The notes under the pieces: generated by a model
What the model saw: only the letters and a program-made list of their open reading frames with translations
The model's database searches: none
Told to the model about the DNA's origin: nothing
Position numbers and translations under genes: made by a program
Shown: in pieces, positions 1 to 17,029 of the stretch
Layout of the letters: every line of letters starts with the position of its first letter
Position numbering within the stretch: the stretch's first letter is position 1
Assembly: GCF_000004195.4 (NCBI RefSeq)
Contig: NC_030684.2
Coordinates: forward strand, 105,725,929 to 105,789,928
DNA: 64,000 nt
Source: Xenopus tropicalis
Taxonomy: Eukaryota; Chordata; Amphibia; Anura; Pipidae
Direction of reading: 5' to 3'

Positions 1-135
1 CCCTTAAATTGTTCAGGCCCCTGGTTTGTTGGTGAGATTATAGATGGCCATGTAGGAGTCTGCTTTGCCTTTGGAGTCATTGTTGGTGGAAATTTCACTC
101 AGGGGAGCCTAACTTACTTTGTTGGAATAACACAG
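1..135 (+). CDS. tmem62: tmem62 penultimate coding exon (5' part cut by window edge)
   Basis: Open in frame 1 for 45 codons, ending ...GGNFTQGSLTYFVGITQ, then a GTATAC donor. Phase 0 at the 3' end. The acceptor lies outside the window, so the exon may be longer. Confidence 0.8.
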
Positions 136-1193
136 GTATACAACAAAACAAGGATCATTTACAATCATTGGGGAAAGTTGCAAAGTGCCATTTTATGCCC
201 ACAATGCACCTGTCACACAGTCAAACTCTTTGGGGGTGATTTTTCAACGTTCAAGTTTGATTTTTTTTCACAATTCAAGTTTTTTTGTGCTAAAACACAA
301 TTCGAGTTATGGATAAAAAATTCACAAAACAATGAAAAATTTGTAAGATGCAGCTACCACGCAACGTTAACGCAATCGCAATCTTTTTGACGTGCCCACA
401 ACTTTTTCCTCACTCATCAAATTTTTGTCACAGTGGGTTTTTGTGGCAGTTTCGCAAGAAAATTTGCCAGTGGTGAAAATATTGCCAGCCTAAAATATTT
501 GCTCATTAATAAAGCACTTGCCCATATATGTAATAAACGGTACCAAATTTGCCCAAGCGCAGTAACCCCTTGGCAAACAATAAGATATTCGATTTTAAAC
601 AGCTGACAAGTAAATCTGACCTTTTGATTAGTTGCTATAGGTTTTAGAGATGTAGCTAACCTTGCACCTTTTATTATATTACCCTATATGTTTTAGGAAT
701 GTATTCCTATAAAACTACCTGGTTTTAATTCTTAGCTATGAGACTGATCTATCAAATACTGAACTAGGTAATCCTGTAGCATTCCCAGCAGTTCCATATT
801 CTCCCCATTTATGAACATCTCAATTGAATTACTGAATTATATTTTATTTTTATCTTATTCATTTAGATGGTATTTTTTAACATTCCAATGATGGCTTACC
901 TGTGCTGGTGCCTACTGCTCCGATGTAAAGGCCATGGATTCTGCTCCCATATCCGTCACAGCAGAAAAATTGTGTGCCTCCCCATCTATCTGTTCCTGAT
1001 TATGGTTTTTGCATGGCAAGTGTACTCCTGCGTCTTCCTGGCACTGACCTACGGGACCTTAGCAGCCTTCCTCTCACCAATGAAGCTATGGCTGGTGGTG
1101 GCTACTGTGGTCATGGGCAGAAAAGTGTGGAGGTTTAGCACCCCTGAACTCAGATCCTATATCATAGAACTTAAAAACTGTCAGAGCTCCTGA
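1..1193 (+). CDS. tmem62: tmem62, 3' end of gene (last two coding exons)
   Basis: Two coding exons join in phase 0: 1-135 (donor GTATAC at 136) and 867-1193 (acceptor TTTAG just before 867; stop TGA at 1191-1193). The peptide has the family's C-terminal signature: exon one reads IIDGHVGVCFAFG and GSLTYFVGIT, exon two reads FFNIPMMAYLCW and WQVYSCVFLALTYGTL. This matches the C-terminus of vertebrate TMEM62 as I remember it. The second exon is strongly hydrophobic, with about three to four membrane segments, which fits a multipass membrane protein that carries a calcineurin-like phosphoesterase domain further N-terminal (outside the window). Its biochemical role is poorly known. An AATAAA starts two bases after the stop. 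The gene is convergent with ptgr2 on the other strand. Confidence 0.85.
867..1193 (+). CDS. tmem62: tmem62 last exon
   Basis: Preceded by a pyrimidine-rich stretch and TTTAG. It codes for 108 residues with several hydrophobic helices and ends in a TGA at 1191. The first codon is ATG, but it continues the previous exon in frame and is not a start. Confidence 0.85.
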   Translation: MVFFNIPMMAYLCWCLLLRCKGHGFCSHIRHSRKIVCLPIYLFLIMVFAWQVYSCVFLALTYGTLAAFLSPMKLWLVVATVVMGRKVWRFSTPELRSYIIELKNCQSS

Positions 1194-1194
1194 C

Positions 1195-1200
1195 AATAAA
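1195..1200 (+). terminator. tmem62 polyadenylation signal
   Basis: A canonical AATAAA begins only two bases after the stop codon, followed by a GT-rich stretch near 1206-1216. If used, the 3' UTR is extremely short. Another site further on cannot be excluded. Confidence 0.5.
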
Positions 1201-1823
1201 ACAGAATTGTGCTTTGGCAGATATTTTAATCCCTAGTGGTGGTAACTGCTGAAATGTAAACTGTTTTATAATTCCTAAAGGTGTGCCTTGTGTACAGGTA
1301 GGTTATTCCCTTTGAAAAGGCCTGCACTCAGGCAGTTACACCACCACAAACTGGTCAGTACATAACAGGATGTGTTTGTATTGTACTTTAGACCACTCTG
1401 GCCTTCAGCCACTGCAGCTTTAATTCTGTATTGGACACTGATGATTCACCCTGCTGAAGCTGCTACAATGTTCCCTTCCAGTATCAATCACATAACCCTG
1501 CAGTGGCTGAAGACTGGAGTAGGCCTATTGGCAGCTATAAACATTTTGGGTTTTTTTGGGGGGGGTTTGAAATGATTTTTAAAGATAAAAAATGGAAATA
1601 GGCTAAAATGTGGTTGACAAACATCAGCCTTTCAGTTTTATGCTGATACACATTCCTTACATTAAAGAATGTGGGTCAGAAATGCATTAAGTGAAAATCG
1701 CCTAGATCGGGTGTGTATGTTAATTGCTAGAAGCACTGAAATTTTTGAGTACACTGGAATGTGATTCTTAAATTGTAGGACACTTGATTTACCTCTGTAG
1801 CCAGTACTAAACAGTCAGCCTAA

Positions 1824-2054
1824 AGGTGGCCATACATTGTAAGATCTTCTCCCAATATGCCCACCTAGGGCCAAATGATGGAATTAGAATAACGGGCATA
1901 GGCATTGTCGGTTTGGGGACTGCATTAACGAGCCGATGCGGTCCCCAATCCAATGTAAAAATTAAACCTGCCCGAATGCAATCTAGCTGATTTCAGGTAA
2001 GAGAGGCCCGCCTAAAGGAACAATGTTGGCAGCTAAAATCGTGTATGGCCACCT
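1824..2054. mobile_element. Harbinger-like MITE with TAA duplications
   Basis: Terminal inverted repeats start AGGTGGCCATACA and end TGTATGGCCACCT. TAA flanks both ends (1821-1823 and 2055-2057), the 3-bp duplication typical of PIF/Harbinger. It lies downstream of tmem62. No coding capacity. Similar 'ggccatacac' elements recur at 54539 and 54950. Confidence 0.7.
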
Positions 2055-2289
2055 TAAGGTCTGTACTTAGGTTTGGTGCCTCCCTAAATGGCCTGCTGTA
2101 CTGTATATGCACAATCACAGGTTGAGCAGGTTTTTTTTCCTCAAATTTTTTTTTTTTTTTTTATCATATAGCCACCCAGTGGCTGCTGCTTTAAAGCTGC
2201 AACCCTAGACACAGGCCCTTGGGTGCCTAGATGGTAAAAACAATGCTGGTCAGCCAATAAAAGCTCTAAGTTATTCAGTATATTTATAT

Positions 2290-2315
2290 CTAATATATAT
2301 ATATATATATATACA
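2290..2315. repeat. (TA)n microsatellite
   Basis: An uninterrupted run of TA dinucleotides ending in TACACATG. The rest of 2055-3600 is AT-rich intergenic DNA in which I see no gene. Confidence 0.85.
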
Positions 2316-3599
2316 CATGTCAGAGAACAACAGTAGCATTTAGAAATCACATCTGGATTTGGTCCATTTTCACTTGCAGAAGCATGTGTTAGGCCTCAGA
2401 GCCTGCTTATTACTGCTAATGACAAACATTACATAAATGTTATACTGCACCTAGTGATACTCAGGCCATTTGGTACAGTAACTTGTACAAAATATTTAAG
2501 TTGCTGAAGTTTACAGTTCTTGAATGTAATAGTATAGTTTTACCACTGCATTATATAGAATCATTACAGAGATTTATAAATCAGTATTTCTGAATTAAAA
2601 AACATATGAAACAAAAATGTGTGCTTTGTTTCTGTACAAACAGCTGTATTGCTAGATGCCCCCTGTATACCACAGGGCAATACCAAAAACTGTTCCACCA
2701 ATAACACATTTAGATGTTTCCCTTTGGCAGCTCTGCGGGCAGGTTCCTTGTTTCAGTTAGAACATTTGAGCTGCTACTTTTGACTAACATATTGACAGTA
2801 AGGGAAGATTTGAGGAAAGGATTTTGGGGTGCGGTGCAGGGTGGGGTGTGGACCTATTAGCTGAAAGGGATAAGTTGCTAATGCAGATGTCTCTTATTTA
2901 GTTTCCAATAAGCTGCATCTGTGATGAGATATGGAGGGCAGCTTTATGTGATGAGTACTTTAGGGGAAGGGGAACGGAGTAGCAGGAAGTGAAAAGTAAA
3001 TGGAAAGTAACACACGTACCTATTTTTCTCCCACTTTACAATCAAACTATGTAGAAAAAGGCAGAATCGTTTAGTTTCCCATTATGTAAACTGTAATATA
3101 AGTACACCAGAATATAGAGTTTCTGTTGCTTCTTTATTTGTGTTACTTGCTCCTTATTAGCTTCTTAGATCCCTCTTGCAGAAAAAATGTATATATGCGC
3201 ATATATCAGGACGTATTTGACACAGGATGTATACACACACAAAATGGGAGTTACTTATAAAACCAAGATTATTGCTGTCGGGTATTTGCTGCATTAGTTA
3301 TAACAATAAAATGACTTTTTTTTTTAATATCTTCTTTATTCATTTTAGGAAAACCATAGAAGAGGGAAAGAAGTGAGAGGTAGAAAGAAATAAATAAGAA
3401 AAAAAAAAAAGTAATGATGGGTGCTAGTATAACATAGCCTAATAGTACAGGGCTACATCCCTAAGAATTCTAAAACATCCAACTTAGTCTGTATTAATGT
3501 GATGCACTCCCTGTTTGTGGGTCGGCCAACCAACGGTTCCATATTTTTTTTAACTTGGCAGGGTATCCTCATGCCAAGCAAGTCAGTTTTTGTTGTGGG

Positions 3600-4350
3600 A
3601 ATGTATCATCAATCAATTTGGTCTAAAAGCTCAGGGTAAAAGGTTCCGTGGCTTTCCATCTCTATAGAATAGCCTTTTTGGCATAGTGAAGGAGCTGTTG
3701 TAGGCACAACCTATCACTGGAGGATAGAGTAAGGCCTTCAGTATGTCCCAGCAAGCAGAATGTGGGTGTTCAGTTATCTGCTCAGAAGAGTCAATATAGG
3801 CGAGTATTGTGGCCCAAAACTGCTGGATTTTGGAACAATCCTGGAACACATAAAAATAACTGCCCTGGTCTAGATTACATTTCACAAAAACATCTGGATA
3901 ACTTTGGTATATTTGCACCAGCCTGTGTGGGGTCAAATAAACTCTGTTGAGAAATTTAATATGTATATCTTTTCAGGTTTCCTCATCCAGTTGAGGGAAA
4001 TCCTGGGCCCATAATAGAATAAAGATTCCCTTGCAGTAAAATAGTATAAAACCTGCTGACGGATTTGGAAAGCTCAGGCCTACGGAGATAACATTTGAGG
4101 TTGGTTTCGGTAATAGTAGTGGCTCACCCAAGGAACTGAGTCTCCTAATTGGAGGAATCAGCATACGGTTTTGCAGACCAAATTCCTCTTTTTGTTTGGC
4201 AAACTGTTTAAGCCCAAAGGTTGCCATCTGGAAGGACCTAAATTGTGCAAGGGTATTATTTCCCCAGAGTGTAGTTCATTATGACCAGCTAGCTACTTTT
4301 TGGTGTGCAAACCTTGTCCAAATATTAAATCCCCAAAGTCTAAAAACACT
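3600..4350 (-). mobile_element. degraded L1/Tx1-like LINE, 3' part of ORF2
   Basis: The minus-strand reading frame 3936-3631 contains a peptide with the layout of the C-terminal region of L1-type ORF2: TPHRLVQIYQSYPDVFVKC, then about 20 residues later FQDCSKIQQFW. In this family a Cys-rich module ending C-(P/S)-K-(I/L)-Q-x-F-W follows the reverse transcriptase domain. A second open stretch (4227-3973) in another frame suggests frameshifts in an old copy. No intact reverse transcriptase is visible. The family call is by motif only. Confidence 0.5.
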
Positions 4351-4698
4351 CCAGCCCGTCTAAAGGCACAAGTGTTAACTACAGGACCCACTAGCCCAAT
4401 GCAGTGTTTCTATGACGTTATAGGTGCAGACATACCCCAATATACTTATGTATTATGGTCCCTTAACTAGAACCACGTCTGGCTGTGTCACATCAGGTAG
4501 CCAGGCTTTGTTCACTGCCCAGGAGCATGTGCACTGGAAACCAGCATAAGATCAACTCCCAGTGTGCAGACTCCTGATCAGAAATCAGTGTTGGGAACCT
4601 GGGCAACAGACATGATGTAGCCAGAAAAGGCAAATAACAACCCACTGCTCTGCGTTCTAAGGTTACGTATAGGAGAAGCGACAGACCCTAGGAGAGTG

Positions 4699-4743
4699 CT
4701 TTAAGCAATTAGGGACGGAGGGGCTTCCTTAATTGCTTAAAGC
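4699..4743. other. perfect 14-bp inverted repeat downstream of ptgr2
   Basis: GCTTTAAGCAATTA at 4699-4712 pairs exactly with TAATTGCTTAAAGC at 4730-4743 across a 17-base loop. It lies about 120 bases beyond the ptgr2 stop, so it may fall in the 3' UTR if a distal poly(A) site is used. Its function is unknown. Confidence 0.5.
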
Positions 4744-4758
4744 AATTCCCTAAGTAGT

Positions 4759-4764
4759 TTTATT
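4759..4764 (-). terminator. candidate ptgr2 polyadenylation signal
   Basis: Minus-strand AATAAA about 100 bases after the ptgr2 stop. An ATTAAA variant lies closer (complement of 4851-4856). Either could serve; the sequence does not decide. Confidence 0.4.
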
Positions 4765-4864
4765 TTTAATTACGATGCGGATAAAGTATGTGCACACATC
4801 TAAGGATAATGTGTATTCACAGAACTTAATTACTTTTTTTAATTATGTATTTAATGACAAAGCA

Positions 4865-10475
<5,611 letters not shown>

Positions 10476-10699
10476 GTTAGCATACATTTACCTTTGGACC
10501 TAAAGGGGAAATGTAAGGAATATATTCAGATACATGGGAATAAAGTGGCATTTACTTAAATATCCTAAATTAAAGGAGAAATAAAAATGCAGATTTTTTT
10601 CACCTGTAAATTGTTTTATCTTGCACCATACATGTGGTGCCTCCCTATAATACAGCAGAAAGAGGGCAACACTACTAACACTTACTAACATTTGCATTT

Positions 10700-11660
10700 C
10701 TTTTTTTTTTATGATTCATTTTATTTTATTTTGCCATTTATTGTGCATCAAAACTGACAAATCTTTTTCATTCTTGCTATTTCATTTCAGATCTTTTAAT
10801 AAATGACTAGACATTCATGGTTTTAGTGGAAATTAATTTAGTCATGGTTTCAAAATATTTTACAAAACATTATATAGGTCATTACTACCAGTGAGTAATG
10901 AGGGTACAAGGGCATATTTTATTCTGATTTCTAGCACTAGCCCAACATTTGAAATCTCAAATTGCAAAGTATACTGCAGTATGTTTAAAGGACATTGGCA
11001 CCCAAAAACAGTTTTCTGTAATGAAAGGTAATGCAATTGCCAATATACATTTAAAAGTAAGATCATAAGTTTCTTTTTTTGTTTTTTTTTTTTAATAAAT
11101 TTATAAATGTAATTGCAACTGAAAGAAGATTTTTGTCTTATACCTTAATCATTTTTATTCTCTGATCACACACTTGATTCTGACTCTTGAAATAATATAG
11201 CAAACGTTCTTTACCAGGTGTGTTGAAAAATACAGGCATGTTGACTTTGCAGCTTCCTTTACGGTTTTGCCCTTTCTGCCATTTGAACTCTCTTGTTTGA
11301 ACATATTGTGTGTAATTTGTGTTTAATTCATTTTAGAATCAGTACTATTCAGTACTATTATCTGATTGCTAGGGATATGATTAAGGTTGCTGTCAGGAGT
11401 CACAGGGCCCACATGGATGCTTATGTCCCTCATTTGCCAAGCTTCAACCCAAACTTCATCCCTTTAGCATAAAATCCTACCAATTGTACAACAGTCCATG
11501 CCCCCATATAGGACTGGGCCAGTGACAGAACTCTTGTCTGTATTTTCTGAATGGCAGCCTTGGCAGAAGTGACTAAAATACATTGTTACTTCTGTACTTT
11601 ATTAGTGTTATTCTGCAGGAATAATGGGCAAATTTCCATGTGGTTGTAGCAGCCCCACAT
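10700..11660. other. intergenic region without visible gene
   Basis: Upstream of ptgr2 on the minus strand. AT-rich; 10700-10860 resembles 26570-26890 (shared 'cagatcttttaataaa' and 'ggttttagtggaaat'), so it is part of a dispersed repeat. No supported exon or clear promoter was found. Confidence 0.4.
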
Positions 11661-11672
11661 CAATCTCTTTAA

Positions 11673-12131
11673 AGGGGTGGTTCACCTTTAAGATAACTTT
11701 TAGTATGTTACAGAATATACTATTCCTAGCAACTTTGCAAATGGCCTTCATTATTTACTGTATTTAAGTTTTTTAATTATTTGCCTTCTTTGTCTATATC
11801 TTTCCAACTTTTGCATGGGGGTCACTGACCTCTGTAGTCAAAAAACTATTGCTCTGCGAGGCTACAGTTTTATTGTTATTGTTACTTTTTATTCCTTATA
11901 TTTCTATTTAGTCCGTCTTTTATTCATTTTCCAGTCTCTCATTCATACCGCTGCCTGATTGCTAAGGTAAACAAGACCCTAGCAACCAGATAGCTGCTGA
12001 AACTCCAAAGTGGAGAGCTTCTAAACAAAAAGCTAAATAACTGAAAAGCTACATAAAAATAAAAAAAATTAAGACTAATTGCAAATTGTCTAAGAATATC
12101 AATGTCTACATCATGCTAAAAGTTAATTTTT
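11673..12131. mobile_element. TTAA-flanked element of the 'aggggtggttcacctttaa' family, 3' end lost
   Basis: TTAA at 11669-11672 precedes AGGGGTGGTTCACC. The body matches other copies at 31852 and 35363 (phrases gtatgttacagaatatac and gctaaataactgaaaagct). The right terminus decays after 'gctaaaagttaa'. Kolobok/T2-like by its TTAA site. Confidence 0.6.
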
Positions 12132-14837
12132 GTTGTTCTTGGTAATGTCTCTTCTTAAAAAGTCACAATTGGGGCTCCTTATAAAAGCCTATGGCAGGGG
12201 AAGATCAAGCGTAGGTCAGGAGACACTATATCCAAAATATGCAACCATGCAGGGATGTGCCAGCCTTTGAAAAATATTACTAGATGTAAACAGTTGGGAG
12301 GTAGGGTATCATATGAATTATTTTTCATAACAACTAAATAAAGTTAAGAACCCAAGTTTGTGCATAAAGTGCATGTTGCGCACAACATATCAAGGGGCTC
12401 CCAACCTTCACATGAAGAGAGCTGCCAAAACATTGTGTACTTCATGCACTACTGTGTAAAACATTAAAATATTTTAAAGGAAGGGGTTACATACCCTGGT
12501 GAAACTTAGTGCTTCTCTATTCATAAGCAGGCAATTATCATACAAAATGGGCTGCAGTGGTGTAACTACCAGAGGTGCAGAGATTGTGACCTCCACAATA
12601 GAGCCTTTCAGAGTCACTACATGAAGGTACGAAGCAGTGAGTGTCCGGGTGAGGGGCAGACTTGGGGGAGGGGTCTAGGTGCAGTTTTTGCACCTGGGTC
12701 CTTGGTCCCCTGGTTACCCCACTGCCTTGGAGTTCTAGAGTTTTTTCGAAGTCAAATAAACTCACATTTAAAAAAAACTTGAATGCTTGCTTACTTATTA
12801 AAATGGAAAACTTGTTTTTGTTTGAAAAAACTCAAAAATCTTGAATTCTTGAACCTAGGCTTGACTTTGCCTAGGACAACTCCCATTGACAGGAACTGCT
12901 GCTGAATTTTTGCATTCAAGTTTTTGGGTCTTTTGCACTTAATAAAGAACAGACATTCTAGTTTTTGTAACTCGAATTTTAGTGCAAAAAAATAAAAAAA
13001 ATCTAATTTAAATGTTGATAAATCACCCCCTCATAAGCTTTTGTGCATGTAGTCATGGTGCAGTATAACTGAGGACCAGATAAATGTACACCTAACAGGA
13101 GGCCTGTTTTGCAGATTTGCAAGTAGACTGCACTGTAAACAAACTTGAATATGTAATGAAAAATGCCAATTTCTTAAGCCCCTTCTCAGTATTTATAATC
13201 TCTTATTGAGACCCCAGGCTGGGGCTCCTGCATGCTTAAAACTGCACTAGGCCAGGGTACTACATTCAGAGCACATAGTAACAATCTTCTTCCTTCTTGT
13301 AGATCCTCTGTACAGCATTGTGCTGGGCGTATACAGTAGAGCAAAACACTGACTTTGCTTCTTGGTTTAGCTTTTCACGGGACTGCTCATACACACAGCA
13401 CACAATGGTTACAAGGGATCTCTAGGGAATAAAAGAAAATGGTGACATAGCGTTCCTACTGTAGTACCCCAAGCTGGTACACTTTTCAGTAAACTGAAGT
13501 ACCGGCCCAGGGTCTCAGTCAAGTGATTATAATCACTATGGGGTAGCTAAAAAAAATTACAACCATCTGTGATTATGCCTTTCCTTCTCCTTTAGGTGCA
13601 TCAGAAATGGATACATAATTTTAACTTGATTACCATTGGTATACACCTACATGCACATATAAAGAAACTCTATCCAACGTGAACACATATAAATACATTC
13701 ATGTACATATGCCCTAATACAGAATCCCTCAAACTGTGGGACTCTCTTGCATCTCTGCAGCTTATCTTCACATGGTTCCAATCTTGCGTGCGGTCAGCTC
13801 AAACATACAAAATAATTGAAAGACAACTGTGTGGTATATGCCCCCTCATGCATTATCTGTTCTTTTGGTCTGTGGGCCAACTGGTCGGATGCCACGAGAG
13901 ATTGGGTCATGTAGTTCCGTTGTTAAATGTGAGTGAGCGCTGACTATTGATCACAATGGGTTAAAAAAAGTTTGTCAATAGCACATTTTAATAAACTGAA
14001 TGATTAACTCACTGCTGCCAATAATAACAGTAAAGATTGTACTGATCTTTTCCCCAATGATATGCCCCATGCTGTCATTAAAAAATAGCGGCAGTGGGTT
14101 GCTGAGGAGCGGTGTGCGGCAGGGGAGGATGAGTGGTTGTAATGTAAGCGATATGCTATGGTGAGGAGTGCATCGCATCAATCGTACATCACCAGGCAGC
14201 TTTAGAAAGCCGAACTAGGGGAAGGTAAAGAGGTTCGTGCCCAGCATCCCACCTTTGTTGTGCCCTTGGCACGTGCCTCTTATGCCTAGCCCTAGTTCTG
14301 GTCCTGCACTCTACAATATAAAGGCAGCTAAACATGTATGACCCCTTGTATAGCTTCTGCTACTTCAGTCAGCAAAGCATTACTCTGACTCTTAGTACAA
14401 GGAAAACTAAAGAGGTCTGTGCAATGATGTTGCATGTGTATCATATGATAATTAAGAAATTCCTTAAACAAAGGTGAGTGACGGTAGGTAACTCCCCCCC
14501 CCATCTCCCACAGCTGCATATCTAAGCATACTGTGCAATCTGAATCCAAGTCAGATCTGACAAACTTGGCTCAGGAGTCTACCAAGTAATTTACTTACAC
14601 AGGTCGATTGGATTTGTTCTTCTACCAACTGACCCACTGCCTGAAAAGACTAGATGTATGATGGGCCATACAGGCTATGGCTACCTTTCTACTGTTCCAG
14701 CTGTTTGGAAAAACAATTTCAGAATCGTAACAGCAAGAAGTGAAGAGGAGCTGCAGCTACTGATGTACATGCACTAGCCGAGATTGTACATCGGCACATG
14801 ATATTTTTAAACCACCTGATTTCCAAGTTGACTCTAT
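12132..14837. other. intergenic region without visible gene
   Basis: Short open frames here lack recognisable domains and splice context. Scattered poly(A) and repeat fragments are present. I see no supported gene. Confidence 0.4.
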
Positions 14838-15297
14838 GGGGCTGATTTACTAACCCACGAATCCGACCCGAATTGGAAAAGTTCCGACTTGAAAACGAAT
14901 ATTTTGCGACTTTTTCGTATGTTTTGCGATTTTTTCGGATTCTGTACGAATTTTTCGGATCCAATACGTTTTTTGCGTAAAAACGCGAGTTTTTCGTATC
15001 CATTACGAAAGTTGCGTAAAAAGTTGCGCATTTTGCGTAGCGTTAAAACTTACGCGAAAAATGCGCAACTTTTCGCGTAAGTTTTAACGCTACGCAAAAT
15101 GCGCAACTTTTTACGCAACTTTCGTAATGGATAGGAAAACTCGCGTTTTTACGCAAAAATCGTATTGGATCCGAAAAATTCGTACAGAATCCGAAAAAAA
15201 TCGCAAAACATACGAAAAAATCGCAAAGTACCGATCATTACGAAAAAAACGCAATCAGACTCCATTCGACCCGTTCGTGGGTAAGTAAATCAGCCCC
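14838..15297. mobile_element. long fold-back element (GGGGCTGATTTACT family)
   Basis: Nearly the whole element is an inverted repeat around 15060: GGGGCTGATTTACTAACCCA at the left, and GGGTAAGTAAATCAGCCCC at the right. The arms are rich in 'ttttcg', 'tacgaaa' and 'gcgtaa' words. TAT flanks both ends here (14835-14837 and 15298-15300) and also at the related copy 42566-43563, so it is unclear whether TAT is a target duplication or a site preference. No coding capacity. Confidence 0.75.
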
Positions 15298-15534
15298 TAT
15301 GTATCCATATCAGCCAGATTCTATACACATACTAAAATTAATGCAAGATATTATCGGTATGTGTATGGCCAGCTAGACATCTACTCTTGCTGCTACTTTG
15401 GCTTATAGGACACTGCTCCAAAAGCTAATAGAATAAAATAATTATTTTTCTAGCATATTCACTTTACTTTAGAAATAATATACAAACACACTGCTGTAGA
15501 GACTCTCAGACTAATCACTTATGATAAATCCATC

Positions 15535-15540
15535 TTTATT
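15535..15540 (-). terminator. polyadenylation signal of the SIL1-like gene
   Basis: Minus-strand AATAAA 13 bases after the TGA stop. No genomic poly(A) tract follows it. Confidence 0.5.
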
Positions 15541-15553
15541 AGCAGCAATATTT

Positions 15554-16915
15554 TCATTTTAATTTATCATTAATAGAAATTGTTAAGCTTAAAAGTTCAC
15601 TGAAATAACCATCTTGTTCTCCAGAATTTAGTTCATCTGCAGCCAGTCCTTCATACTCTTTCCTGAGAGAATTCAATATAGTACGGAGATTCTCATCATT
15701 CAAGAACTCTGCCCTGCAGTGGGGTATCAATATCATAACAGTTTTTAGGACTTTTTCTCGTGCATCGTTTTCTGGCAACTTGAGAAGGTCGGAAATAATT
15801 GGACACCATCCTTGTTCAATGATTGATTCCAGCAGATTGATCTGATTATACTGCTGATACTTCTGTTCATACTGCCCAGTATTATTTTCCTTGTGAAGCA
15901 GCATCTTTTCCATAATCATATCATACAGTAAAGTGATCACTCGGATGTACAGAGGTTCTACATTCTTTTCTTTGAAGAAATTTTTTAGTATCTGAAGACC
16001 GCCCAGCTTCATGAAGCGCTGCTGAGCATATGGGAACTGACGCAGCATAGATGATAACGCATACAGAGTTTTCTTTTTAACTGAAACCTCCTGATCTGCT
16101 GCTAAAATGACTAGCAGTTTTTGCAATGCACCTGCCTCAAACGCTTCGATTTGAACTTTAGGGTTACTGCTCAGTGCTGAGCCGATGACAAATGCTGAAT
16201 GCTCAATTAGCAAAGGGTCTGTGCTGTTCAGACTGTTGATGAGCAGTTGAAGGCCCCCTAGTTTTAGCAGGTTCTGAGCATTGTCCACCTGATGAACATA
16301 ATATTCCAGGTCATACAAGGCACTTACTTTTTCAACTGTAGAGGATGAGCTGTTAAATTTGTTGATTATTTTTGTCATAATTTCAATATCTGTCTCAACA
16401 TTGATGTTAAGATCATCAAATGCTTTCTTCAAGTCCTCTATAGGCCTAAATCTTTGCTTGATGTCTTGCTGGTAATCTTTTCCTATTGCTGGACTGAGCT
16501 TTTCATCTCCTTTGAATTTAGCTAGAGCTTCTTTAAGCTCTTTTGTTGAGTATACATCAGAGATGGTTGAACTCTTGTGTGTCTGTTTTGGCCTATCTTT
16601 GCCATCTTGACCATCTGGAAGTTTGGCTTCATTCTTTCCTGTTTGAAGATTTAGCCTCATATGCAGACCTGCAGGAACTGCCTGACCAGGCTTTACAACT
16701 TGCCATTCTTGTGTAGGATAAAATATTTCCAGATCCTCTGGATCCTGTTCATTTTCTACAAATGCTTCTACATTGCCATCATCTTCAGCAACTTCAGTTA
16801 AAGCATATTGTGGATTCCTATCACTCAAGCCAACATAGAAACATAATGTTAATATAATAAAGATGGTAATTTTCATATGGCTGGATATGCATCTAAAAGA
16901 ACTGTAAAAATCCAT
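15554..16915 (-). CDS. sil1: SIL1-like nucleotide exchange factor, intronless coding region
   Basis: An uninterrupted 453-codon frame aligns along its whole length with SIL1, the ER-lumen exchange factor that releases ADP from BiP (HSPA5). Human SIL1 has 461 residues. Visible parts: signal peptide MKITIFIILTLCFYVGLS at residues 14-31; the conserved block around 65-93 (FYPTQEWQVVKPGQAVPAG, RLNLQTG); armadillo-type helices from about 170 to 420; N-glycosylation sites at N188 and N230 in the same contexts as in human (KFNSSSS and LNSTDP). The first ATG has a strong context (A at -3, G at +4), but Met 14 gives a better signal peptide, and splice-like sites just upstream suggest the first 13 codons may be intronic. 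The C-terminus is NDKLK, whereas human ends KELR. Mammalian SIL1 has many coding introns, so this is probably a retrogene or an intron-lost locus. The frame is intact with no disabling change. Confidence 0.88.
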   Translation of the reverse strand: MDFYSSFRCISSHMKITIFIILTLCFYVGLSDRNPQYALTEVAEDDGNVEAFVENEQDPEDLEIFYPTQEWQVVKPGQAVPAGLHMRLNLQTGKNEAKLPDGQDGKDRPKQTHKSSTISDVYSTKELKEALAKFKGDEKLSPAIGKDYQQDIKQRFRPIEDLKKAFDDLNINVETDIEIMTKIINKFNSSSSTVEKVSALYDLEYYVHQVDNAQNLLKLGGLQLLINSLNSTDPLLIEHSAFVIGSALSSNPKVQIEAFEAGALQKLLVILAADQEVSVKKKTLYALSSMLRQFPYAQQRFMKLGGLQILKNFFKEKNVEPLYIRVITLLYDMIMEKMLLHKENNTGQYEQKYQQYNQINLLESIIEQGWCPIISDLLKLPENDAREKVLKTVMILIPHCRAEFLNDENLRTILNSLRKEYEGLAADELNSGEQDGYFSELLSLTISINDKLK

Positions 16916-17029
16916 GGTAGGAATGTGTAAGGGAGCATAAGTAGATCCAGGACCCAGTTCTCACATGAACCACTTGATGTGAACACAGCTGCAGAGTTTC
17001 CAAAATTGAAATGTTACTCAAAATCTTAC
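16894..17029 (-). other. candidate 5' UTR intron of the SIL1-like gene
   Basis: The minus strand has a consensus donor CCAG/GTAAGA at 17030/17029 and, about 130 bases on, pyrimidine-rich acceptors ending TTTTACAG and TTCTTTTAG near 16902-16893. Splicing there would remove the upstream ATG at 16915 and leave Met 14 (codon 16876-16874) as the first in-frame start. Inferred from splice consensus only. Confidence 0.4.

Noticed and set aside
1372..1575. 67-codon frame downstream of tmem62
   Set aside because: Follows the tmem62 stop and poly(A) signal, ends in a low-complexity T/G run, and shows no domain.
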